Of a DNA stretch of 64,000 nucleotides, positions 53,361-61,410 are shown piece by piece. Location of the stretch: assembly GCA_017642335.1 (NCBI GenBank), contig JAGCPF010000032.1:1-64000 (forward strand). Direction: 5' to 3'. This DNA comes from Fibrobacter sp. GTDB taxonomy: Bacteria; Fibrobacterota; Fibrobacteria; Fibrobacterales; Fibrobacteraceae. The position numbers and the translations under genes were made by a program. Numbering within the stretch: the first letter of the stretch is position 1; each line of letters starts with the position of its first letter. The notes beneath the pieces were generated by a model, which was given only the letters and a program-made list of their open reading frames with translations, did no database searches and was not told the DNA's origin.

Positions 53361-54862
53361 CAGCGTTCCTTAATCCAAATGGCGTTCAACACGGCAAGGC
53401 CGGCCTTTTCCATACGGCCGCGCAGTGCATCGGCACGGTTCACCAAGAACGTATGCAGCAGCTGCAGCGGAATAGCCACGATGAGGCCCGCTTCCGTCGT
53501 CACCAAGGCGATAGAAATACCGCCAGCCAACAATTTCGGGTCGCTCGTGCCGTGCATCGTAATCACGTCGAAGAGTTCGATCATACCCATCACGGTACCC
53601 AAGAGACCGAGCAACGGAGCGGTCGCCGCAAACACGGAAATCCAGGAGAGCGCCTTCTCGATTTTCGGGACTTCGCCCGCAAAGAGTTCCTCGAGGCCCT
53701 TTTCGGCACTGGCTCGGCTCGGATAGTTTTTGAGCAGGGCCGTACGGAGCACCTTGCCCACGGCACCCCTCGCCGTCTTCGCCTGCTTGCGAGCTTCGTC
53801 CACATCACCGGCCGCAAGCGCCTTGAGGGCACGGCGGGCAGACATCCCGCCAAAGCTCATAATCATGAGCATCACGAAACGCCAAAGCACAATCAACACA
53901 CCCAGCACGAGAATCGCGACAATCGGGTACATCAGGATACCGCCATCCTTGAAGAACTGGATCAGGTCTTCTTTCCAGCTCTTTTCCTGGTGGCTAGCAA
54001 TCTCAGAAGAAAGTTCCGTACTCAACAGCACGTCCACGGGAGCCATCACGTAGGCAGAATCAGCGACAGCGCCGAATACCTTCGCCACCTGGCTCTTGAC
54101 ATCCGTACCGACGTTTTCCTGCCAGCTGAACGTGCGGTTCTTTTCCCCTGCAACCGGGAGCATCAATGCCGACGGATGATATCCGTTAATATCCATAACG
54201 CTCGCCATCTGCATCGCATAAAGGCCACCAATGCGCATGCGGTCGCCTTCGGCCACGGCGGTACCGAACAGGAGTTCGGCCTTCTCGTAGCGGACTTCAC
54301 GCGTAAAATCGAGTTCGGACTGGGCCACGGCAAACACGGAGCGGGCAATGCGGAGCGGATCATCGCGATACAGTCCCATTTCCTTCTTGACCTTGTTCAT
54401 CGCCTCGGTACGTTCCGGCAGTTTGAAGGGCACGCCCTGTTCCTGGAACTTGGCAAGCGTTTCCAAGCGTTCAGGCCCAACCGCCAGGGAGAGGAATTCC
54501 GAGCGGGCCGTTTCGGCCTGCTGCTTGATTTGCGCCAAGTCTTCGCGGGCGACGCGCACATCTTCGAACAGGCGGGCGCGTTCCGACATCAGGGCGTCCA
54601 CCTTTTCCTTGCTTTCCTGGTAGCGTTCGTTGAACAGTTCGCGTTCCTGGTTGGCGGCTTCCCGGTCCTTCCAGCGTGCAGCAACAGCCATATCGCGCTT
54701 CTTGCGGGCTTCTTCGAGGTCAGCCTTCGCGCTGTTGAGTTCGGCACGTTTCTTGACCGCGTCAATGTCGTTTTTCTGCTGCGCAAAAGAAATGGAGGGA
54801 GCAGCAAACAATCCCAACACAATCGCAGCAACTGCAGCAAATTTCATTTCGGAGAGTTTCAT
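53360..54862 (-). CDS. Long ExbB/MotA-like protein with periplasmic coiled coil (TtpC-like)
   Basis: 500 residues. Signal peptide MKLSEMKFAAVAAIVLGLFAAPS, then a coiled coil of about 110 residues (KKRAELNSAKADLEEARKKR, KEKVDALMSERARLFEDV), a mixed periplasmic region, then a C-terminal MotA/TolQ/ExbB channel (about 310-490) with VFAATAPLLGLLGTVMGMIE and SIALVTTEAGLIVAIPLQLL. This matches the TtpC family, which stabilises the TonB2 motor. It starts flush with the stop of the DUF3450-like gene. Confidence 0.88.
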   Translation of the reverse strand: MKLSEMKFAAVAAIVLGLFAAPSISFAQQKNDIDAVKKRAELNSAKADLEEARKKRDMAVAARWKDREAANQERELFNERYQESKEKVDALMSERARLFEDVRVAREDLAQIKQQAETARSEFLSLAVGPERLETLAKFQEQGVPFKLPERTEAMNKVKKEMGLYRDDPLRIARSVFAVAQSELDFTREVRYEKAELLFGTAVAEGDRMRIGGLYAMQMASVMDINGYHPSALMLPVAGEKNRTFSWQENVGTDVKSQVAKVFGAVADSAYVMAPVDVLLSTELSSEIASHQEKSWKEDLIQFFKDGGILMYPIVAILVLGVLIVLWRFVMLMIMSFGGMSARRALKALAAGDVDEARKQAKTARGAVGKVLRTALLKNYPSRASAEKGLEELFAGEVPKIEKALSWISVFAATAPLLGLLGTVMGMIELFDVITMHGTSDPKLLAGGISIALVTTEAGLIVAIPLQLLHTFLVNRADALRGRMEKAGLAVLNAIWIKER

Positions 54863-55657
54863 TTACTTGCCCTCCTTAGGAATGGAGACCGGGATGGAGA
54901 CAAGGCGCGGAGCGGTCTTGCCTTCAGCCACCTTCATCACGTCCTTGAGAGCCGTTCTCATCGCAAAGTCATCCGAGACATTGTTCCAGACAAAACCGCC
55001 GTCCGCAGTCCTCTGTAGCCACAGCACGTCGTTGCCATCGTTGCTCACGAATACCGAAGCGACAGCGCCATAACGGAGGAATGTTCCCGGCACGTTGCGG
55101 GCGTTCACCTGGAGGAATCCTTTGTAAACCTCGGTCGTGTAACCCAGACGGATACGGTCATAATAGATTTCAAGAGTGCGGTTAATGGCGTCGTCGGCAT
55201 TCACGAATCCCTTGCCGAGCTGTTCGGCAATCTCGTGGATGCTCTTGACCACCTCCTCGTTCTTATATGGGAAATCGGCCTCGAACGCGGGAGCGAGGGA
55301 ATCGATAACCTTGGCCAGGGATTCCTGGTACTTCTGCTTGCGGCTTTCGTACCAATGGATGGTCCCGGTCGTCTTCTGGCGAGCGTCATCCAGATTCTTG
55401 ATTTCGGCCTTGAGCGAATCGATTTCGGCAAGGAGAGCCTTGTTCTGGGCGGAAAGCGCCTGCACCTTCTTGCGGCCCACCTCGATAAATTCCGCATGGC
55501 GCTTTTTTTCGGCGTCATGGAGAGATTTTTCGCGGGAGGTTTCCAGTTCGACAGCCTTAATCTGGCGACGGATGATTTCTACGGTTTCCTGCGCAAAAGC
55601 AAAAACGCTGCTTAGGCACAAGCAGAGAAACAGTTTTTGGACGGTATGAAATTTCAT
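54863..55657 (-). CDS. DUF3450-like periplasmic coiled-coil protein
   Basis: 264 residues from ATG 55657 (MKFHTVQKLFLCLCLSSVFA, signal peptide); a further 19 codons upstream lie within the terminator of the neighbouring gene and are unlikely to be translated. Coiled coil about 25-110 (AVELETSREKSLHDAEKKRH, QNKALLAEIDSLKAEIKNLD) then a C-terminal region with TLEIYYDRIRLGYTTEVYKG and a beta segment VSNDGNDVLWLQRTADGGFVW. DUF3450 proteins begin operons for ExbB/TtpC-type TonB systems, as here. No ribosome site is visible; a TATTTTTC box close to the ATG suggests a very short leader. Confidence 0.82.
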   Translation of the reverse strand: MKFHTVQKLFLCLCLSSVFAFAQETVEIIRRQIKAVELETSREKSLHDAEKKRHAEFIEVGRKKVQALSAQNKALLAEIDSLKAEIKNLDDARQKTTGTIHWYESRKQKYQESLAKVIDSLAPAFEADFPYKNEEVVKSIHEIAEQLGKGFVNADDAINRTLEIYYDRIRLGYTTEVYKGFLQVNARNVPGTFLRYGAVASVFVSNDGNDVLWLQRTADGGFVWNNVSDDFAMRTALKDVMKVAEGKTAPRLVSIPVSIPKEGK

Positions 55658-55677
55658 AGTGCGAAAAATACAAAAAG

Positions 55678-55702
55678 AACCTCGGCCAAAAAAGCCGAGG
55701 TT
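55678..55702 (-). terminator. Terminator of the ankyrin-repeat gene
   Basis: On the minus strand AACCTCGGC, loop of seven T, GCCGAGGTT, then CTTTTTGTATT. Nine-base perfect arms. It separates the ankyrin gene from the DUF3450-like operon. Confidence 0.8.
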
Positions 55703-55741
55703 CCAAAAAAGCAACGTTATCTTTGTAAATAAAGAAAATTA

Positions 55742-56476
55742 TTACTTAGAATCCTTGAAATACTTCGGAGTATTCTTGCCACCGCGCTTCTTGAGTTCCT
55801 TGATCAGGCGCGGATAGCCTTCGTTGGTCGCCCAGTCAAGCACAGAATAGCCCTGGCCGCACTTGGCGTTCACATCGGCACCCTTGTCCAGCAAGAACAC
55901 CATCGCGTCGTAGTTTCCGCTCTTGACGGTCCAGTGGAGCGGCAGGTAACCGTCCGGGCCACGGACATCGAGCGGAGCGCCAGCATCAGCAAGCATCTCG
56001 AGCATGTCGACATTGCCACGCTTCGAGGCAATCAGGACTGCGCTGCTCAATCCGGCCGGGTCGGCACCTTCCTTCTTCAACTGTTCGAGAAGGATTGCGA
56101 CCACTTCCTTGTTGCCCATCATGACGGCATTGTCAATGACCGCTTCGCCGTTGCTGTTGCGGACATCGGCCTTGGCGCCATGAGCGAACAGGTAGTTGAG
56201 CGACATGATGTTGCCCTTGTTGGCTGCGATAGCCACGGCATTGTTGCCATTGTCGGCAGCAGCATCAATTTCGAAAGAAGCCTGGAGGAACAAAGTCATC
56301 TTGGCAGTATCGCCATTCGCCGCATACGAAACAAACTGGTTCGGCGTGAAAGGAATTTTCCTCTTGGTGAGTTCCTTACGCACGGACTGCGGATTATTCG
56401 GGTCCATTTTGTCATCGCAAGCGGTCATACCGAGCAACAAGCTCAAAGCAAAAATGCCAACTAATTGTTTCTTCAT
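55742..56476 (-). CDS. Ankyrin-repeat lipoprotein
   Basis: 244 residues. Signal sequence MKKQLVGIFALSLLLGMTAC with lipobox. From about 65 there are five ankyrin-type units: AADNGNNAVAIAANKGNIMS, NSNGEAVIDNAVMMGNKEVV, LSSAVLIASKRGNVDMLEML, GPDGYLPLHWTVKSGNYDAM, and CGQGYSVLDWATNEGYPRLI. These mediate protein binding; an envelope-anchored ankyrin protein is uncommon but known. GGAG precedes the ATG. A strong terminator follows. Confidence 0.85.
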   Translation of the reverse strand: MKKQLVGIFALSLLLGMTACDDKMDPNNPQSVRKELTKRKIPFTPNQFVSYAANGDTAKMTLFLQASFEIDAAADNGNNAVAIAANKGNIMSLNYLFAHGAKADVRNSNGEAVIDNAVMMGNKEVVAILLEQLKKEGADPAGLSSAVLIASKRGNVDMLEMLADAGAPLDVRGPDGYLPLHWTVKSGNYDAMVFLLDKGADVNAKCGQGYSVLDWATNEGYPRLIKELKKRGGKNTPKYFKDSK

Positions 56477-56621
56477 ATCAACTCCAGAAGAATGGTTGTT
56501 ACAAATCTAATGCTAAAACTACACTTTTTTTTGTAAAAACACAAAGAAAATTTCAATTTACACCAAATTCCCCCATTTTTCACCCACACCCAAAGCAGCC
56601 ACACCTTTGGTTTACAAAAGT

Positions 56622-58880
56622 TTACAGTTTTTTCGTTATTTTGAGGCGGTCGCCAGGTTTCACCTTCGTATCCTTGAGGCCATTCCAGCGAACAATCTCT
56701 TCAATCGTTACTTTGTACTGCCGAGCAATGTCCCAAAGCCCCTCTCCCTTCTTGACGACATGGACGAACTCGTCCGAATTTGCCGGTGCAGGAGAGATTT
56801 CCTCATCCAATTCGCCCTGGACTCGAATAACCTGCCCCGGATGGATGGCATTGGATGTTCCCATGTTATTCAGGCGACGGATCATGTCGGTCGTCGTGGA
56901 GAACCGTCTGGCAATGCTATACAGGTTGTCGCCGGCCTGCACCTTGTAGGTCCCATCCGCATTGGGCTCGGAAACCGACACTTTTTGTTTCTTTTCGGCC
57001 TTGGATGCCTTTTTCTTGATCTGCGAGAGGCTCGGGACCGCCAAAGTATCACCGACATGGAGACGCTTCGAGAACCCGTCGTTTGCATACAGGAGCGACA
57101 CCACAGGAATCCCAAACAGCTTGGCGATGGACGCATAGGTATCACCAGATTCAACGACATACTTGTTCTTGAGCGGAACCTTGGTCGGGGTAACAGACGA
57201 AGGTTTCATTTCCGGTTTCGAAACAAACAGCGTATCGCCCGACTTGATCATCGCACTAGCGCTCATGGAATTCCATGTCCGCAGCGATTCCTGCGAAACA
57301 CCGTACATGCGGGCAACAGAAGCGAGATTGTCTCCAAGTTTTGCCACGTAAATTTTCACCTTGGCAGGTTTCTTGCCCGAAGACTTCCTTGGCCTGACCT
57401 TGACCGGAATCAAGAGGTTGCGCCCCACACGAATTTTTGAGTTCTTCATGTTGTTCGCCTGCTTGATTTCGGAAACCGCAATTCCGTATTTCCTGGCGAT
57501 CATCCCCAGGTTTTCACCCCGGCGCACCTTGTGGTGGGCCCAGCTGGAGAAGTTGTTCTTTTCCATCTTGTCATAATTATCGACAAAGGCGGGACGCTTG
57601 CCGACAGGCAGACGCAGCACATAGGAGCTCTTGTCCGGCGGCGTACACCACATCACCAGTTCCATGTTCAAATCGCGCAGGGTATCCTCGGGGACCTTGA
57701 TGGCCTTGGCCACCTGCTCCAGCGAGAAGGAATCGAAGACGGTCACCGTGTCGTACTCCGGCAAATGCTTCTGAGTAATGGTCATCTCGTACTGTTGCGG
57801 ATAATGCCCAATGACCATGGCCGCCAAAATGCGAGGCACATAGCGCATGGTCTCCTTGGGGAGCGCCAAATCCCAGTAGGTAATCGCCTGGCTTGTATCG
57901 CGAGTCGTGTCCGCCTTCATCTCGGCAATCAGGCGCCTCACGCGGCCTTCGCCGCAGTTGTAGGCGGCCATTGCCAGCAACCAGTCCCCGAACTCGTCAT
58001 ATAGCCGTGAAAGGTACTGCGCAGCGGCATTGGTCGCAAGCACCGGGTTACGGCGCATGTCCACCCAGAAATTGACCTCGAGCCCGTAACGCTTGCCGGT
58101 CTCGGGAATGAACTGCCACATGCCCGAAGCCTTCGCTCGGCTATAAGCCTTCACCTTGAAGCCCGACTCCACCAAGGCGAGGTATATCAAGTCCTTGGGC
58201 AGGCCGTTCTCGGCCAAAGCAGAATATATCAAAGAATCGTATGCGGTCTTGCGGTTGAGCGAGCCCTCCGTAAACGAGCGGGCGGATGTCGTCATGTAGA
58301 ATATTTCCTGCTGGACTCGCTCATTAAATTCAATGGGAAGCGTGAACTGCCTTACATCCAAAGTATCCAGGAAGTTCTCGATAACCTGCAGCGAGGCACT
58401 ATCGGCCGCGCTTTCGTCCAGGTCGTCAATGCCCTCGATGGCCACTTCGTTCTTGAGGTACGACTCATCCTCTTTGCCCGTATCGCCAAGATTGGGGAAA
58501 ACCTCGTCCATGGCGCTTAGAATACGCTCCGGCATCTTGGCCCGGTAAAGGGAATCCTCCACCACTGACACGTTCATGTAAAGGGTATCGAACTTTTCGG
58601 CAACCAGCTGATTGAGCGATTGTTCGAAATAGTGCTTAGCCAGGCTCCATTCCTGGTTTTCCATGGCCTGCAAGCCATACTGGTAATACTGCCACGATGG
58701 GCGAATCGCGAGCGAATCCGAGACCTTCTCCCTCAAAGCTAGCTCGGCAAAAGACTTTGGGTCCATCTCCGCGCCGTTCGCCTCACCCATGGGAGAGGCC
58801 TGACGGGGAGAACAAGCGACAACTAGCGTAGCCAGAACGGCCACGACTACAAAATCAAGAAAGCGAGACCAGAAAATCAC
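56622..58880 (-). CDS. MltD-like lytic transglycosylase with five LysM domains
   Basis: 752 residues. N-terminal lipoprotein signal (VVAVLATLVVACSPRQ). The SLT catalytic domain (about 220-330) has the catalytic Glu in LALVESGFKVKAYSRAKASG and WQFIPETGKRYGLEVNFWVD, with AAYNCGEGRVRRLI. Five LysM domains follow: KVRRGENLGMIARKYGI, YVAKLGDNLASVARMYGV, YVVESGDTYASIAKLFGI, YKVQAGDNLYSIARRFST and HVVKKGEGLWDIARQYKV. Cleaves peptidoglycan glycan strands from the outer-membrane side. Five LysM copies are more than the two of E. coli MltD. Its start overlaps the small acidic gene by four bases. Confidence 0.93.
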   Translation of the reverse strand: MIFWSRFLDFVVVAVLATLVVACSPRQASPMGEANGAEMDPKSFAELALREKVSDSLAIRPSWQYYQYGLQAMENQEWSLAKHYFEQSLNQLVAEKFDTLYMNVSVVEDSLYRAKMPERILSAMDEVFPNLGDTGKEDESYLKNEVAIEGIDDLDESAADSASLQVIENFLDTLDVRQFTLPIEFNERVQQEIFYMTTSARSFTEGSLNRKTAYDSLIYSALAENGLPKDLIYLALVESGFKVKAYSRAKASGMWQFIPETGKRYGLEVNFWVDMRRNPVLATNAAAQYLSRLYDEFGDWLLAMAAYNCGEGRVRRLIAEMKADTTRDTSQAITYWDLALPKETMRYVPRILAAMVIGHYPQQYEMTITQKHLPEYDTVTVFDSFSLEQVAKAIKVPEDTLRDLNMELVMWCTPPDKSSYVLRLPVGKRPAFVDNYDKMEKNNFSSWAHHKVRRGENLGMIARKYGIAVSEIKQANNMKNSKIRVGRNLLIPVKVRPRKSSGKKPAKVKIYVAKLGDNLASVARMYGVSQESLRTWNSMSASAMIKSGDTLFVSKPEMKPSSVTPTKVPLKNKYVVESGDTYASIAKLFGIPVVSLLYANDGFSKRLHVGDTLAVPSLSQIKKKASKAEKKQKVSVSEPNADGTYKVQAGDNLYSIARRFSTTTDMIRRLNNMGTSNAIHPGQVIRVQGELDEEISPAPANSDEFVHVVKKGEGLWDIARQYKVTIEEIVRWNGLKDTKVKPGDRLKITKKL

Positions 58881-59077
58881 TGGTCGTAGTCCAGATCCTC
58901 GGCATAGTCAGACCAGATCTGGTCCCTCTTGAAAGAAGGCTGGTCAAAGTCGACTTCTTCGTCGAGTTCTTCTTCTTCTTCCTCTTCTTCCTCGGTTTCT
59001 TCTTCATTCGGGAACGGGACAGTGGCATCAAAGCCATCACCCTTCGGACGTCGACCGCAATAGTAAGCAAAACTCAT
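58877..59077 (-). CDS. Small acidic protein
   Basis: 66 residues: MSFAYYCGRRPKGDGFDATV, then a run of about 13 acidic residues (EEETEEEEEEEEELDEE) and a C-terminal DFDQPSFKRDQIWSDYAEDL. No signal peptide or membrane segment; function unknown. ATGA overlap with the transglycosylase and 21 bases from a 52-residue membrane protein, so all three form one transcript. GGAAGG lies about 10 bases before the ATG. The low-complexity acid run could mislead searches. Confidence 0.65.
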   Translation of the reverse strand: MSFAYYCGRRPKGDGFDATVPFPNEEETEEEEEEEEELDEEVDFDQPSFKRDQIWSDYAEDLDYDQ

Positions 59078-59098
59078 GTAGTTTTCCCTTCCTTTGTG

Positions 59099-59257
59099 TT
59101 AATGCAAGACTCGTTCAATGCCAAACCAAATAACCCCGCACAGCGCAAATGCCGCCACAATCTGCAACAGAATCAACCAATTGTTGATTTTGTAAGCCTT
59201 TTGTGACTTTCTGTGCCAGGCCGGACGGCCGGTATTGGAATATCGTTCTCTTACCAC
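59099..59257 (-). CDS. 52-residue single-span membrane protein
   Basis: GTG 59257 to TAA 59099. Protein: basic, soluble start (VRERYSNTGRPAWHRKSQK) then one clear membrane helix (NWLILLQIVAAFALCGVIWF) and a short tail GIERVLH. The positive-inside arrangement puts the start in the cytoplasm. There is no ribosome site; a TATATTTC box lies about 7 bases upstream on the minus strand, so the message may be nearly leaderless. It precedes the acidic protein and the transglycosylase in the same direction. Composition and codon use look like a real gene; I do not recognise it. Confidence 0.55.
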   Translation of the reverse strand: MVRERYSNTGRPAWHRKSQKAYKINNWLILLQIVAAFALCGVIWFGIERVLH

Positions 59258-59331
59258 GAAATGGAAATATACACATAATCTGAAAAAAACAAGTAGTTTG
59301 GCGAAAATATTTTTAATTTCTATGGTGATTT

Positions 59332-61380
59332 ATGAAAAAAACGCTCCTGGCCCTACTTTCGTCTGCAATTTCCCTGTTTGCACAGACAGGAATATCCAAG
59401 AATGCGGAAGGAATCAGGGTGCCCTCGGCGTTCACGCTGAAACAGGGGCTCATATACGGAGCCTTCGGCCTAGAAACGGTTAGCGACGGCGAACCGCTGA
59501 GCCTGGGAGGTTATTACACTAACGAATCCGGAGAAAAGACAAGCATAGGCCACAATGCGGCTTCCTCGACCTTTTCGGGGTTCGTTTCTTATGGCGCACT
59601 AGACTATCTGGAAATCGGACTGTACTTCCCGGTCCACTACGATGGCGACGTCAACGGGACCAAGCTGGGCGGTACCGCCCTAGGCGATCTCCAGTTTTAC
59701 ATAAAAGGCAGCATCCCGACAGCCATCCCCGTACAGATTGGCGGTTCCCTCGAACTTTATGCCCCTACCGGCAGCAAATCCATCGGCTTCAGGCCAAGGC
59801 ACGTCTGGTACATCCGAGGCGACGACGAATCCCACGCCTACACAGCCGACTCCTGGTCGATGGCGGCAACCCTGTATGCATCGCTATACAAATTCCGTCT
59901 TGTCCACTGGAACAACTTCATCGGGTTCCACAAGAGCATGAGCAACAAGGACATCACGATGCTCTGGGGAACAGGCCTGTACGCCCTCCCAGAAAAGATG
60001 CTCAGCCTATCCCTCGAACTCTCCGGCGAGACAAGGCTTACCAGCAATGAAATCCCCACCGCCCCAATTTACGACCCGCTGCGGTTCACTCCGGGCCTGC
60101 GACTGCACCTGCCCGGCGAGGCGGATCTCGCCATCGGCGCAGACATCGGGCTTGGCTTCGTGAAGAAAATCGAAAACAAACACGCACTGCCGGTCACAAG
60201 GGAAACCGATGGCCAGACAATTAAATACCACGTAGCCGGACAACCCAAGACCGGCATCTCCTTCAGCCTCAGCAAGACGTTCGACTTCAGCTGGAAGGAC
60301 TCCGACCACGATGGAATCATCGACCGCCAGGACCTCTGCCCAGAATCTGCGCTGGGCGTCGCCGTAAACCAGCGCGGCTGCCCTGTCGACCAGGACAGGG
60401 ACGGCATACTGAACATCGTCGACGACTGCCCCAACACGCCGACCGGAGTCTACGTGGACTACAGAGGCTGCCCCATCGACAGCGACGAAGACGGCGTTCC
60501 CGACTACCTGGACATGTGCGACAACACGCCCGAAGGCACAGCCGTGAACAAGAAGGGCTGCACGCTCGACTCCGACGGAGACGGCGTCCACGACAACGCC
60601 GACAAGTGCCCGAAGTCCATTCCCGGCGAACGCGTCGACAGCGAGGGTTGCCCGCTGGACGAAGACCACGACGGCGTGCTCAACGAAAACGACCAGTGCC
60701 CCGAGACACGCCAGGGACTCGTCGTTGACCTTTCCGGCTGCCCGCTGGACTTCGACCACGACGGCATCCCCGACAGCGAGGACAACTGCCCGAACAGCGT
60801 GGAAGGCGAACTGATCAACGAGCACGGCTGTCCGCTGGACACGGACCAGGACGGCGTTCCCGACTCCAAGGACAAGTGCCCCGAGACCCCGAGCGGAATG
60901 CTGGTCGGCATCAACGGCTGCCCGTCCGACCGTGACCGCGACGGCGTCCCCGACTACTTGGACAAGTGCCCGAACACCCAACCGAACATACCAGTCGACT
61001 CAACCGGCTGCAACCGCGACAGCGACCAGGACCACGTTCCCGACTACCTGGACAAGTGTCCCGGCACCTTCCCCGGAATCAAGGTCGACGGTACCGGCTG
61101 CCCGACAAACAGCAAGTACAGCCTCGAAGCGATATCCAAAAGAGTCCTGTTCATCTCGGACAAGGGACTCCGGCTCGCCAACTCCAGCTACACAGCGATA
61201 AATGACGTCATCTACCTGATGCGGCGTTTCAACTTCAAGCTCACCGTGGTCTGTAGCAACCAGGCGCAAGCGGACAACATCGTCAACTACCTGGAATCCA
61301 AGGGATTCACTCAGGATTTCGTGACCATACAAATAAAACCGGGGAGCGCGGTTCGATTCCTGCGCACCCCGGCAAACTAA
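59332..61380 (+). CDS. Exported protein with nine thrombospondin type 3 repeats
   Basis: 682 residues. Signal peptide MKKTLLALLSSAISLFAQ. About 20-320 is beta-rich, barrel-like (FVSYGALDYLEIGLYFPVHY, GFRPRHVWYIRGDD, LGFVKKIENKHAL). Then nine calcium-binding type 3 repeats of 28 to 30 residues (about 323-590), each with DxDxDGxxD, a CP pair and GCP, such as DSDEDGVPDYLDMCDNTPEG. The last 85 residues look like an OmpA-type fold (RVLFISDKGLRLANSSYTAI, NIVNYLESKGF) but lack the Asp and Arg that bind peptidoglycan. Probably an outer-membrane protein with a stiff calcium-dependent rod. Convergent with the cadherin gene. Confidence 0.85.
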   Translation: MKKTLLALLSSAISLFAQTGISKNAEGIRVPSAFTLKQGLIYGAFGLETVSDGEPLSLGGYYTNESGEKTSIGHNAASSTFSGFVSYGALDYLEIGLYFPVHYDGDVNGTKLGGTALGDLQFYIKGSIPTAIPVQIGGSLELYAPTGSKSIGFRPRHVWYIRGDDESHAYTADSWSMAATLYASLYKFRLVHWNNFIGFHKSMSNKDITMLWGTGLYALPEKMLSLSLELSGETRLTSNEIPTAPIYDPLRFTPGLRLHLPGEADLAIGADIGLGFVKKIENKHALPVTRETDGQTIKYHVAGQPKTGISFSLSKTFDFSWKDSDHDGIIDRQDLCPESALGVAVNQRGCPVDQDRDGILNIVDDCPNTPTGVYVDYRGCPIDSDEDGVPDYLDMCDNTPEGTAVNKKGCTLDSDGDGVHDNADKCPKSIPGERVDSEGCPLDEDHDGVLNENDQCPETRQGLVVDLSGCPLDFDHDGIPDSEDNCPNSVEGELINEHGCPLDTDQDGVPDSKDKCPETPSGMLVGINGCPSDRDRDGVPDYLDKCPNTQPNIPVDSTGCNRDSDQDHVPDYLDKCPGTFPGIKVDGTGCPTNSKYSLEAISKRVLFISDKGLRLANSSYTAINDVIYLMRRFNFKLTVVCSNQAQADNIVNYLESKGFTQDFVTIQIKPGSAVRFLRTPAN

Positions 61381-61381
61381 A

Positions 61382-61401
61382 CCCGATTCAATCGGGGATT
61401 T
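61382..61401. terminator. Weak hairpin between convergent genes
   Basis: CCCGAT (61382-61387), loop TCA, ATCGGG (61391-61396), then GATTTCCC. Six-base stem without a strong T-run; may end either gene. Confidence 0.4.
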
Positions 61402-61410
61402 CCCGCTAGG

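Noticed and set aside
60298-61104. Regular 90-base repeats resembling a CRISPR or minisatellite
   Set aside because: They are in-frame coding units for calcium-type repeats with drifting codons, with no palindromic repeat or unique spacers.
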